Below, one piece after another: positions 33,251 to 41,263 of a stretch of DNA of 43,107 nt (positions within the stretch are counted from its first letter, which is position 1; every line of letters starts with the position of its first letter). Source of the stretch: Micromonospora yasonensis (GTDB taxonomy: Bacteria; Actinomycetota; Actinomycetes; Mycobacteriales; Micromonosporaceae); the NCBI RefSeq assembly GCF_026013475.1, contig NZ_JAPDPH010000039.1:1-43107 (forward strand), written 5' to 3'. Position numbers and translations under genes: made by a program. The notes below the pieces were generated by a model. It was not told where the DNA came from. It was given only the letters and a program-made list of their open reading frames with translations, and did not search any database.

Positions 33251-34171
33251 GTGACTTCCACCTCGCTGCGGGCGAAGTATCCGCGGCCGGGCCAGCGGCG
33301 TAGCCGTTACCCGTGGCTTGACTGGATGGCAGTACCCGCCATGGTGATCCTGGTGGTGGTCATCGGATACCCCATCGTGCGGGCGGTGATGCTGTCCGTC
33401 TTCGACTACAGCCTCATCACCGGGGACGCCGGCGCGACGTACGTCGGCACCGGGAATTTCTCCAAGATCGGGCACGATCCGGTGTTCTGGCAGTCGTTGA
33501 AGAACACCGCCATCTTCGCGGTCGTCTCGCTTGTCGGCGGCGGACTGGGCGGTCTCGCTCTCGCGTTCGCCACCGAGAACCTGCAGGGACCGTGGCGGTT
33601 CCTGCGCGCAGTGCTGCTCACGCCGTGGGCCGTCCCGGTGATCGTCACCGCCTTCCTCTTCCAGTTCCTGTTCCTCGACCGGGGCGGGCTGGTGAACGAC
33701 CTGCTCATGAAGAGCGGGCTCGCGCACTCGCCGGTACCGTGGCTCGGCTCGACCCAATGGTCCCTGTTCGCGACGACGGTGGCGAACATCTGGCAGACCG
33801 CCCCGTTCTTCCTGCTGGTGTTCACCGCCGCGCTGCGGTCCGTACCCAACGAGGTCATCGAGGCGGCGCGCATCGACCGGACGGGCGCCTGGGTCATGCT
33901 CTGGAAGGTGAAGCTGCCGTTCCTGGCCGGCCCGGGCGTCATCGCCGCGGTCATCATGACCATTCAGAACATCAACCAGTTCCCGCTCATCTGGGCCATG
34001 ACCCAGGGCGGCCCCGGATACAGCAGCACCACGCTGACCATCTATCTGTACCGGCTGGTCTTCGTGAGCTACAACCTCGGCTATGCCTCCGCCATCGGCG
34101 TCATCTGGCTGGTCGTGCTCATGTTCATCTCGGGGTGGTTCCTCCGCCGAAGGAGAGGCGTCAGCCGGTGA
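33251..34171 (+). CDS. ABC sugar-transporter permease 1 (MalF/UgpA type)
   Basis: 306 residues; the GTG at 33251 is chosen because a purine-rich ribosome site (GGAAAGGCGAAGAA) precedes it. Six membrane helices and the EAA loop EVIEAARIDRTGAWVMLWKV that contacts the ATPase are clear. A 142-bp gap separates it from the binding-protein gene, as often seen where the lipoprotein is made in excess. Its stop overlaps the next start by 4 nt (GTGA). Confidence 0.93.
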   Translation: MTSTSLRAKYPRPGQRRSRYPWLDWMAVPAMVILVVVIGYPIVRAVMLSVFDYSLITGDAGATYVGTGNFSKIGHDPVFWQSLKNTAIFAVVSLVGGGLGGLALAFATENLQGPWRFLRAVLLTPWAVPVIVTAFLFQFLFLDRGGLVNDLLMKSGLAHSPVPWLGSTQWSLFATTVANIWQTAPFFLLVFTAALRSVPNEVIEAARIDRTGAWVMLWKVKLPFLAGPGVIAAVIMTIQNINQFPLIWAMTQGGPGYSSTTLTIYLYRLVFVSYNLGYASAIGVIWLVVLMFISGWFLRRRRGVSR

Positions 34172-35076
34172 CCCAGGTATTGCAGGAAAAGCAGAGAGAC
34201 ACGCAACGCACCTCGCCGCGGCCCGATGAGCGCCGGCTCCGGCGGATCCGCACCATTCCCGCGGTGTCCACCATCGTCATCGCGATCGGCCTGGCCACGG
34301 TCGCCGGCCCGCTGTACTGGATGGTGACCGCGTCGTTCAAGACCAAGACCGAGGTCACGGCGCTGAATCCGACGATGGTTCCGCAGGACCCGACGGTGGA
34401 CAACTACACCGGCCTGATCACGGGCAGCATGCCGTTCACCGACTTCTTCCTGAACAGCGTCGTCACCTCCGTGGTCACGGCGATCGGCGCGACCTTCATC
34501 TGTGCCCTGGCCGGCTACAGCTTCTCCCGCGGCGCCTACCGGCTGCGGAGCGGCTTCAGCCTGTCGATCCTCGCCGTGCAGATGCTGCCCTTCGCCGTGC
34601 TCATCGGCCCGCTGTACCTGCTCATGCTCAAGTTGCACCTGCTGAACACGTACACCGGCCTCATCCTCGGCTACACCACGTTCGCGCTCCCGTTCGGCGC
34701 GTGGATGATGAAGGGCTTCATCGACTCGGTTCCCCGCGAGATCGAGGAGGCCGCCAGGGTGGACGGCTACTCCCGGCTGGGGATCCTGTTCCGGGTGGTC
34801 CTGCCGCTGAGCCTGCCGGGCCTGTCGACGACCGCGGTCATCATCTTCATCAACTCCTGGAACAACCTGCTGTATCCCCTGACGCTGGTGACGGATACGG
34901 AGAAGCTCACGTTGCCGCCGGGGCTCATGCAGACGTTCAACGGCCAGTTCCAGTTCGACTGGGGCGGCATGATGGCCGCGACGACCGTCACGAGCCTGCC
35001 GCTGGTCATCGCGTTCTTCGCCGTACAGAAGTACATGGTTCGCGGCATGACGGCCGGCGCGCTGGGAGGCACGTGA
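34168..35076 (+). CDS. ABC sugar-transporter permease 2 (MalG/UgpE type)
   Basis: 302 residues from GTG within the GTGA overlap. Six membrane helices with the EAA motif EIEEAARVDGYSRLGILFRV. The SFKTKTEVTALNPTMVPQDP segment after the first helix is typical of MalG-type subunits. Forms the membrane channel with permease 1. Its TGA shares a base with the ATG of the SDR gene. Confidence 0.93.
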   Translation: MTQVLQEKQRDTQRTSPRPDERRLRRIRTIPAVSTIVIAIGLATVAGPLYWMVTASFKTKTEVTALNPTMVPQDPTVDNYTGLITGSMPFTDFFLNSVVTSVVTAIGATFICALAGYSFSRGAYRLRSGFSLSILAVQMLPFAVLIGPLYLLMLKLHLLNTYTGLILGYTTFALPFGAWMMKGFIDSVPREIEEAARVDGYSRLGILFRVVLPLSLPGLSTTAVIIFINSWNNLLYPLTLVTDTEKLTLPPGLMQTFNGQFQFDWGGMMAATTVTSLPLVIAFFAVQKYMVRGMTAGALGGT

Positions 35077-35909
35077 TGAGCTCGCAGCGACTGGCCGGGC
35101 GGGCGGCGCTCGTCACCGGCGGCGCGGCCGGCATCGGTCGGGCGATCGTCGAGCGGCTGGCCGCCGACGGCGCGCTGGTGACGATCGCGGACATCGACGG
35201 CGACGCGGGCACCGCCCTCGCCGCCCGGCTCACGGAGGCGGGCCGGTCCTGCCGCTTCGAGCGGGTCGACCTCGCGGATCCGCACGGACGCGACGAGCTG
35301 GTGGCCAAGGCGCTGAGCGCCTGGGGCCGCCTGGACGTCCTCGTCAACAACGCGGCGTCGGTCGGCACCCGCCTGCGCCTGGTGGACCTCACCGCCCAGG
35401 ACTGGTCCCGGGTCATGGACACCAACCTGACGGCGGCGGTGTTCCTCAGCCGGGACGCCGCTCGGGCCATGACCGAGCACCGCGCCGGCTCCATCATCAA
35501 CGTGACCAGCATCCAGGAGCGGCTGCCGTTGACCACGCACGTCTCGTACGTGTCCAGCAAGGGCGGGCTGACGGCGTTGACCAGAGTCCTGGCGGTCGAA
35601 CTCGGCTCGGTCGGCATCCGGGTCAATGCCGTGGCCCCCGGTGTGATCGAAACGCCGACCATGGCCACGGAACGGCTCAGCGCCGGCCTGGGCACCAGCT
35701 CCGACCAAAACAGCAGTCCCACCTTGTTGCAGCGGCCCGGCCGACCGGAGGACGTCGCCAACGCCGTCGCGTTCCTGGCCTCGGACGAGGCCTCCTACAT
35801 CACCGGGGCGACCCTGACCGTTGACGGCGGGCGGAGCCTGAGCCGCCGACCAGATCCGCTGGCAGCGGGCATGAGCACCTATCCTGGGCAGATTGAGGAC
35901 GTGCACTGA
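35076..35909 (+). CDS. SDR-family NAD(P)-dependent sugar dehydrogenase
   Basis: 277 residues of the classical short-chain dehydrogenase fold: TGGAAGIG cofactor loop (about 16-23), VLVNNAA, catalytic S145, Y158 and K162 (YVSSK), and AVAPGVIETPTM. The D in TIADIDGD after the second strand favours NAD over NADP. In an operon with a sugar importer and sugar-acid enzymes, the natural role is oxidation at C1 of an aldose to a lactone, which the SMP-30 protein at 18,650 would hydrolyse. In the characterised sulfo-Entner-Doudoroff pathway, sulfoquinovose is oxidised by an SDR of this kind. It sits between permease and ATPase genes with one-base overlaps on both sides. A tail after about residue 255 (SRRPDPLAAG..) is not part of the fold. 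Confidence 0.88.
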   Translation: MSSQRLAGRAALVTGGAAGIGRAIVERLAADGALVTIADIDGDAGTALAARLTEAGRSCRFERVDLADPHGRDELVAKALSAWGRLDVLVNNAASVGTRLRLVDLTAQDWSRVMDTNLTAAVFLSRDAARAMTEHRAGSIINVTSIQERLPLTTHVSYVSSKGGLTALTRVLAVELGSVGIRVNAVAPGVIETPTMATERLSAGLGTSSDQNSSPTLLQRPGRPEDVANAVAFLASDEASYITGATLTVDGGRSLSRRPDPLAAGMSTYPGQIEDVH

Positions 35910-37027
35910 TGACGAGCATCACGCTCCGTGGAATCGAGAAGACGTTCGGTGCGGAGACGGCACTCCGCAGCTGCGATCTCGTGATCTCCGACCGGGAGTT
36001 CCTGGTCCTGGTGGGCCCGTCGGGGTCCGGGAAGACGACGCTGCTGCGCATCATCTCCGGACTGGAGCAGGCCACCAACGGCGAGATCTACTTCGGGGAC
36101 CGGTTGGTCAACGACATCGACGTCGGCGACCGGGACATCGCCATGGTGTTCCAGAACTACGGTCTCTACCCGCACATGTCCGTGTACAACAACATGGCCT
36201 TCGGCCTGCGACGCCGGAAGATCCCGAAGCAGGACATCGACCGGAAGGTGAACGAGGCGGCGCAGATGCTGGGCATCGGCGCCCTGCTCCACCGCAAGCC
36301 CCGCCAGCTGTCCGGTGGGCAGCGGCAGCGGGTCGCGCTGGGCCGGGCGATCGTCCGGGATCCCGCGGTCTTCCTGCTGGACGAACCTCTGTCCAATCTG
36401 GACGCCCACCTGCGGACCCAGATGCGGAGCGAAATCCTCAAGGTGCATCGCACGGTCACCGCCACCGCCGTGTACGTCACGCACGACCAGGTCGAGGCCC
36501 TCACCATGGGCGACCGGATCGCGGTGATGAGCGACGGGGTGATCCAGCAGGTCGACACGCCGGAGGCGCTCTACGACCGGCCGGTCAACCGGTTCGTGGC
36601 AGGCTTCATCGGAACCCCGCCGATGGGCTTCCTGCCGGGAGCCGTGCGCCGGCAGCCGGGCACGACGAAGGTCACGGGCGAAGGCCTGCACGTCTGCCTC
36701 CCGAGCGACCTGGCAGGCGCTCTGCCCGCCGGGACGAGCGAGGTCGTGGTGGGCGTACGGCCCGAGGCGCTCCGGTTGGTCGCCGACTCGTTCACCGAGG
36801 ACGAGAGCGAGTCCTGGCTCCAGGGCATCGTCGACGTGATCGAGCCCTTGGGCTCGGAGAAGCACGTCCTGCTCACCTCCGCCGGGGTCGGTCTGGTCGC
36901 CAAGCTGCCGAGAACCAGCCAGGTGGACGTCGGCCAGAAGATCACGCTCGCTATCGAACCGACCGGCGGCCTGCACGTCTTCGATGCCGACACCGGTGTG
37001 GCCCTGCGTCCGGAGGACCGCCGGTGA
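35909..37027 (+). CDS. ABC sugar-transporter ATPase (MsmK/UgpC type)
   Basis: 372 residues with Walker A GPSGSGKTT (from residue 36), Q-loop NYGLYPHM, signature LSGGQRQRVALGRAI, Walker B VFLLDEPLS and the H-loop YVTHDQVEA. The C-terminal TOBE domains (from about 240) include VGVRPEALRL. It energises the importer formed by the two permeases. Having a dedicated ATPase in the operon is notable, since many actinobacterial sugar importers share MsiK encoded elsewhere. Starts in a TGATG overlap and ends in a GTGA overlap. Confidence 0.94.
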   Translation: MTSITLRGIEKTFGAETALRSCDLVISDREFLVLVGPSGSGKTTLLRIISGLEQATNGEIYFGDRLVNDIDVGDRDIAMVFQNYGLYPHMSVYNNMAFGLRRRKIPKQDIDRKVNEAAQMLGIGALLHRKPRQLSGGQRQRVALGRAIVRDPAVFLLDEPLSNLDAHLRTQMRSEILKVHRTVTATAVYVTHDQVEALTMGDRIAVMSDGVIQQVDTPEALYDRPVNRFVAGFIGTPPMGFLPGAVRRQPGTTKVTGEGLHVCLPSDLAGALPAGTSEVVVGVRPEALRLVADSFTEDESESWLQGIVDVIEPLGSEKHVLLTSAGVGLVAKLPRTSQVDVGQKITLAIEPTGGLHVFDADTGVALRPEDRR

Positions 37028-38193
37028 GCCGCGACCGGATCGTTTCGATCGAGACGCACCTGGTGGCCCCGCGATGGATCTTCGTCCGACTGGCGACGAG
37101 CGAGGGACTGGTCGGGTGGGGTGAGGCCATCGTGCCGAAACGCGCCCGGGCGGTGCGCGGCGCGATCGAGGACCTGGCCGGCAACATCCTGGGAGCCGAC
37201 CCCGATCGCATCGAGGATCTGACTCTTCGCATGCGCAACGGCGGCTTCTTCCGGGACGGCGCGATCCTGGCGACCGCGGCGGCGGGTATCGAGCAGGCGC
37301 TGTGGGACGTCAAGGGCCGGCGGTACGGGCTACCCGTCTACGAGTTCCTGGGCGGCGCGGTCCGCGACCGGACCCGCATCTACGCCTGGGTCGGCGGTGA
37401 CCGGCCCGAGGGCGTCGTCGAGCACGTACGGCAACGCATCGCCCAGGGATTCACCATGGTGAAGATGAACGCCGCCGAGGAGCTCGACTACCTCGACTCC
37501 CGGGCCAGCGTCACGAAGGCGGTCGAGCGGATCGCCAGCATCCGCGACGCCGTCGGGTACGACATCGACGTGGCCCTCGACTGCCACGGGCGGGTGCATC
37601 GCGCCATGCTCAAGACCCTGATCCGGGAGCTGGAGCCCTTCCACCCGATCTGGATCGAGGAGCCGCTCGGGCCGGGCCTGGAGGACGAATTGAGCCACGT
37701 CATCTCGCCCGACTGCTCGATCCCGATCGCGACGGGGGAGCGGCTCACCTCCCGAACCGACTTCCGCAAGCTCCTGCAGCACGGGGTCGTGGACATCATC
37801 CAGCCCGACGTCTCACTCACCGGTCTCTTCGAGTTGGCGAAGCTCGGCCACCTGGCGCAGGCCTACGACGTCGCCATGGCTCCGCACTGCCCCAACGGTC
37901 CCATCTCGCTCGCCGCCTCGCTGCAGGTCGGCTTCGCCGCCAACAACGTCGTGGTCCAGGAGCAGAGCTTCGGGTTGCACTACAACCAGGGCTTCGAGGG
38001 GCTGCCGGCGGCCGAGATGTTCGACTATCTGGTGGACTCGGCCCCGCTGACTCCGACGGCGGGCCATCTTTCCGTCACCAGCGGCCCCGGCCTGGGAATC
38101 GACATCGACGAGGCGAAGGTCACGAAGTCGCCGGACTGGACGCTGCACGACCCGGACTGGCGCCACGCCGACGGAAGGTTGGCCGAATGGTGA
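37024..38193 (+). CDS. Enolase-superfamily sugar-acid dehydratase, DgoD-like
   Basis: 389 residues, GTG start in a GTGA overlap. It aligns closely by eye with E. coli galactonate dehydratase: metal ligands D186 (ALDCHGR), E212 (IEEP) and E239 (GER); catalytic H188 and H288 (APHCPNGPISLAAS); MVKMNAAEELDYLDS in the barrel; and QEQSFGLHYNQG and GLGIDIDEAKV near the end. It removes water from a 2,3-dihydroxy sugar acid to give a 2-keto-3-deoxy acid. Enolase-superfamily relatives in archaea act on both gluconate and galactonate, so gluco or galacto configuration, and a sulfonated C6, remain possible. The characterised sulfo-Entner-Doudoroff dehydratase belongs to the unrelated IlvD/Edd family, so this would be a substitution. 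Confidence 0.88.
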   Translation: MSRDRIVSIETHLVAPRWIFVRLATSEGLVGWGEAIVPKRARAVRGAIEDLAGNILGADPDRIEDLTLRMRNGGFFRDGAILATAAAGIEQALWDVKGRRYGLPVYEFLGGAVRDRTRIYAWVGGDRPEGVVEHVRQRIAQGFTMVKMNAAEELDYLDSRASVTKAVERIASIRDAVGYDIDVALDCHGRVHRAMLKTLIRELEPFHPIWIEEPLGPGLEDELSHVISPDCSIPIATGERLTSRTDFRKLLQHGVVDIIQPDVSLTGLFELAKLGHLAQAYDVAMAPHCPNGPISLAASLQVGFAANNVVVQEQSFGLHYNQGFEGLPAAEMFDYLVDSAPLTPTAGHLSVTSGPGLGIDIDEAKVTKSPDWTLHDPDWRHADGRLAEW

Positions 38194-39098
38194 GCGAAGT
38201 GCTGCCCTCGGGGGCCCTCGTCGCGCTGGCCACCCCGGTCACCGCGGAGGGAAGCCTCGACGAGGCGTCGCTGGAGCGGCTGGTCGACCGCGTCCTGACC
38301 GGTGGGGTAGTCGGGATAGCCCCGGTGGGTTCCACCGGGGAGGGCCCCCGGCTGACCACGGCACAGCGACTGGAGATCACCCGCCGCGTGGTGGCGCAGG
38401 CGGGCGGGCTGCCGGTCCTTCCGGGAGTCCCGGTCGGGTCGCTCGAGGACGCACGTGCGGAGCTGGACCAGGTCGGGCGACTGGGCGCCCGGGCAGCGCT
38501 GGTCGCCCCGCCGTCGTTCTTCCCGCTCACCGCCGACGAGATCCTCCGTCTCTACACGCGACTGGCCGACGAATCGCCCGTTCCCCTGGTCCTGTACAAC
38601 ATTCCGGCGTTCTCCCGGGCGCCCCTCCCGGTGGACGTGGTGGCCCACCTCATGCACCACCCGAACATCGCCGGAATCAAGGACAGCAGCCGGGACCTGG
38701 AGTATCTGCAGGCGGTGGTGACCGTCGCCGGCGAGAAGGCCCAAGCGGGCGAGTTCGTCGTCTACACCGGTACGGACACCATGCTCGTCCCGAGCGCGCT
38801 CGCCGGCGCGCACGGGACGATCGCGGCCAGCGCGAATCTCGTACCCGATCTCGGCGTCCGCATCCTCGAGCTGATGTCGTCGGATCTCGGGCGCGCCCTG
38901 GAACTCCAGCGGGAGCTGACGGCCATCGTCTCCGCCTGCCGCAAGGGGAGTCCGCCGGCGGGCTGGAAGGCCGCGCTGCACCTGGTGGGCGTCTGTTCGC
39001 CGTATCTCGTCCCGCCGGCCTCGCACCTGCCGGACGCGGCGCTCGACCAGATGCGGGGCGACCTGCGGGCCGCCGGTCTCCTGGCGGAAGACACATAG
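38187..39098 (+). CDS. DapA-family 2-keto-3-deoxy-sugar-acid aldolase
   Basis: 303 residues of the DHDPS/NAL class I aldolase superfamily: APVGSTGEGPRLT substrate loop, Y137 (LVLYNIP) and Schiff-base K165 (AGIKDSS). A GTG at 38190 would restore the GTGA overlap used elsewhere in the operon and is an equally good start. Directly after a dehydratase it should split the 2-keto-3-deoxy acid into pyruvate and an aldehyde: glyceraldehyde for an ordinary hexonate, or sulfolactaldehyde if C6 carries a sulfonate. The pairing of an enolase-type dehydratase with a DapA-type aldolase mirrors the non-phosphorylative pathway of Sulfolobus. Last gene of the operon. Confidence 0.9.
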   Translation: MVSEVLPSGALVALATPVTAEGSLDEASLERLVDRVLTGGVVGIAPVGSTGEGPRLTTAQRLEITRRVVAQAGGLPVLPGVPVGSLEDARAELDQVGRLGARAALVAPPSFFPLTADEILRLYTRLADESPVPLVLYNIPAFSRAPLPVDVVAHLMHHPNIAGIKDSSRDLEYLQAVVTVAGEKAQAGEFVVYTGTDTMLVPSALAGAHGTIAASANLVPDLGVRILELMSSDLGRALELQRELTAIVSACRKGSPPAGWKAALHLVGVCSPYLVPPASHLPDAALDQMRGDLRAAGLLAEDT

Positions 39099-39110
39099 CC
39101 CCGCATCCGG

Positions 39111-39150
39111 CAAAAGGCTCCCTGGCCGTTTTCGGCCAGGGAGCCTTTTG
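39111..39150. terminator. Bidirectional terminator between convergent catabolic operons
   Basis: Perfect 18-bp stem CAAAAGGCTCCCTGGCCG (39111-39128) / CGGCCAGGGAGCCTTTTG (39133-39150) around a TTTT loop. The A-tract and T-tract at the stem ends make it a classical factor-independent terminator in both directions. The aldolase stops at 39098 and the dehydrogenase on the other strand at 39163. Confidence 0.95.
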
Positions 39151-39162
39151 GGCTTCCAGCGG

Positions 39163-40191
39163 TCAGGAGAAGGCGGGAACGTCGAGGCGTACGGCCCAGG
39201 ACCTGAGGTCCGCTTCCAGGCTCGGGGCCAGGCTCAGGACCTCGGCGTCGTCGATCTCGTCCGGCAGCCTGCGGGCCGCCCCGGGCACGCGGGCACCGGA
39301 CGACCGGACCCGGTCGGCCAGATCCGTCAGACGGCGGCCGGCCTCCGGTCCGCCGGCCACGTCGAACTTGCTCGGATCGAGAACCACGACCAGATGGGCG
39401 ATGCTCTGCGGCGTCTTCGCGTCCGCCGGGTCGAACATGTCGGCGACGTCGGCAGACAGGGTCGGGCCCACCAGCCCGGCACTCAGGGACTCGACCAGGA
39501 ACGCCAGCGCGAAGCCCTTGGCCCCGCCCAGCGGCGACAGCATGCCCATCAGCGCTGACTGGGCATCCTCGGTGGGATTGCCCTGCGCGTCCAGGCCCCA
39601 GCCGGCCGGCAGGGGCTCACCGCGCTGGGCGTACGAGGCGATCTTGCCCCGGGAGACGGCGCTGGTGGCCATGTCCACGATCGCGGCCCGGGGAGCACAG
39701 GGAATCCCGGCGGCGAGCGGGGACGTCGACAGCAACGGCGTCGCGCTGCCCCACGCCGGCATGACCGCGGGCCCGTTGGAGAAGACGAGCGCGAGCAGGC
39801 CACGCTCCAACGCCGGCAGCGTGTAGACGCCCAGCGCCCCGCAGTGCCCCGAGTTCCCGACCGCGGCCGCGGCGATCCCGTACCGGGCGGCTCGCTCGCT
39901 GGCGACCGTCGCGGCGGTCCACAACTGCCAGTGGCCGAGCCCGCCGCCGCCGTCCCACACCACGAGCGGGCCGCTGTCGGTCACCGCCCGCAGGTCTGCG
40001 GCCGGGGGATATCCGCCGGCACACGAACGCTCGAGGTAGTAGGGGAGGCGGAGCAACCCGTGCGATCCGACGCCCCAGACATCGGCGAGCACGATGGCCC
40101 GGGCGGTCACCTCGGCGTTCTCCCGGCTCATCCCGGCCGCCTCCAGCAAGGCGCCGGCGGCGTACCGTGCTTGTCCCACTGTCAGACTCAT
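39163..40191 (-). CDS. comC: Malate/L-lactate (Ldh2) family dehydrogenase, probable (R)-sulfolactate dehydrogenase
   Basis: 342 residues of the Ldh2 fold, unrelated to Rossmann dehydrogenases: ADVWGVGSHGLLRLPYYLER carries the family's SHG..R motif, then AVGNSGHCGALGVYTLPALE and LSPLGGAKGFALAFLVESLS. These NAD(P) enzymes oxidise or reduce 2-hydroxy acids such as L-lactate, L-malate, ureidoglycolate or (R)-sulfolactate. The start ATG at 40191 overlaps the stop of the upstream gene (ATGA). Next to an SlcC-like gene and a SuyAB-like pair, the best reading is ComC, which reduces sulfopyruvate to (2R)-sulfolactate for SuyAB. The substrate is inferred from the four-gene context. Confidence 0.75.
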   Translation of the reverse strand: MSLTVGQARYAAGALLEAAGMSRENAEVTARAIVLADVWGVGSHGLLRLPYYLERSCAGGYPPAADLRAVTDSGPLVVWDGGGGLGHWQLWTAATVASERAARYGIAAAAVGNSGHCGALGVYTLPALERGLLALVFSNGPAVMPAWGSATPLLSTSPLAAGIPCAPRAAIVDMATSAVSRGKIASYAQRGEPLPAGWGLDAQGNPTEDAQSALMGMLSPLGGAKGFALAFLVESLSAGLVGPTLSADVADMFDPADAKTPQSIAHLVVVLDPSKFDVAGGPEAGRRLTDLADRVRSSGARVPGAARRLPDEIDDAEVLSLAPSLEADLRSWAVRLDVPAFS

Positions 40192-41165
40192 GAGCGCCCC
40201 GGTCGGTTGTGCGAGCCGACGGCGTACCGGGCGAGGCCGCCGCCCAGGATCGTGCCGATCTCGGCGGCCAGGATACCGATGATGCGGCGCTGGCTCTCCA
40301 CCGTGATGCCGGCGATGTGCGGGGTCAGGATCACGTTGTCGAACTCCTCGAGCCTGCCTCGTGCCGGTGGTTCCGTCGCTCGGACGTCGAGCCCGGCACC
40401 GCCCAGGCGCCCGGCGGCGAGCGCGTCGGCCAACGCCTCCTCGTCCACCACCTCGCCCCGGCCCACGCTGATCAGCAGGGCGTCCGGTCGCATCGCGCCG
40501 AGGAACGCGGCGTCGATCAGCCCGATCGTCTCCGGGGTGGCCGGGAGGTGACAGCTCAGCACGTCGGCCTCGGCCGCGAGCTCCGCCAGTCCGACCAGGC
40601 GGATCCCCAGCTTGCTGACCTCGGGATGGTCCGGCGCGACGTACGGGTCGTAGGCCACCACCCGCATGCCCAGCGCGGCGGCGGCCCGGGCGCAGGCGCG
40701 CCCCGTCGCCCCTGCTCCCAGCAGCCCCCAGGTCCGGCCGGAGAGTTCGCGGCCGGCCCGGCGGTCCCACTGGCCGGCGCGGCTGGCGCGGTCCAGCGGC
40801 ACCGTCTGACGGGCGAGTGCGAGCGCGAGGCCGATGGTGTGCTCCGCGACGCTGATCGCGTTGGCGCCGAGCGGCGCCACGACGACCACGCCGAGCTCGT
40901 TGGCCGCGTCGACGTCGATGTTGTCCAGCCCGACGCCCCCGCGGGCGACCACCTGGAGGTCGGGGCAGGCGGCGAGGAGGTCCGCGGTCACCCGGGTGCG
41001 GTTGCGGACGACGACCGCTCGTGCTCCGGTCAGGATCTCGGGGAGGAGTTCGGGGGTCCGCCAGGCATCCGGCCGGCGATCGATGGCCAGCTCGGTGGCC
41101 AGCTTCTGCAGGGGTTCGTCCCACACGTCCTCGGTGACGACGACATCGGGGGCAGGTGCGCTCAC
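40188..41165 (-). CDS. slcC: D-isomer-specific 2-hydroxyacid dehydrogenase, probable (S)-sulfolactate dehydrogenase
   Basis: 325 residues from GTG at 41165, with AGGAAG about 9 nt upstream. Family motifs are complete: AVVVRNRTRVTADLL, VARGGVGLDNIDVDAANELG (substrate-binding Arg), NAISVAEHTIGLALALARQT, nucleotide loop LLGAGATGRA (GxGxxG), catalytic Glu in VRATEPP and His in TPHIAGITVESQRRI. The nearest characterised enzymes of this type are phosphoglycerate and (S)-sulfolactate dehydrogenases. Flanked by SuyB-like and ComC-like genes, it fits SlcC, which oxidises (2S)-sulfolactate to sulfopyruvate. Specificity needs testing; the general family call is certain. Confidence 0.78.
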   Translation of the reverse strand: MSAPAPDVVVTEDVWDEPLQKLATELAIDRRPDAWRTPELLPEILTGARAVVVRNRTRVTADLLAACPDLQVVARGGVGLDNIDVDAANELGVVVVAPLGANAISVAEHTIGLALALARQTVPLDRASRAGQWDRRAGRELSGRTWGLLGAGATGRACARAAAALGMRVVAYDPYVAPDHPEVSKLGIRLVGLAELAAEADVLSCHLPATPETIGLIDAAFLGAMRPDALLISVGRGEVVDEEALADALAAGRLGGAGLDVRATEPPARGRLEEFDNVILTPHIAGITVESQRRIIGILAAEIGTILGGGLARYAVGSHNRPGRS

Positions 41166-41190
41166 GGTAAGTCTTCCTGTAGTAGGCGGA

Positions 41191-41237
41191 AGCCCGCGAC
41201 ACGCCACGCCAGGCTCGGGCGAGACGTGTCGCGGGCT
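41191..41237 (-). terminator. Stem-loop inside the desulfonation operon
   Basis: Perfect 13-bp stem AGCCCGCGACACG (41191-41203) / CGTGTCGCGGGCT (41225-41237) with a 21-nt loop, in the 98-bp gap between suyB and slcC. It could be a partial terminator or a processing stop that keeps suyAB mRNA more abundant than slcC-comC. No promoter was recognised downstream of it. Confidence 0.55.
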
Positions 41238-41263
41238 CGGGTAGTCGGAAAACGGAATCCTGC

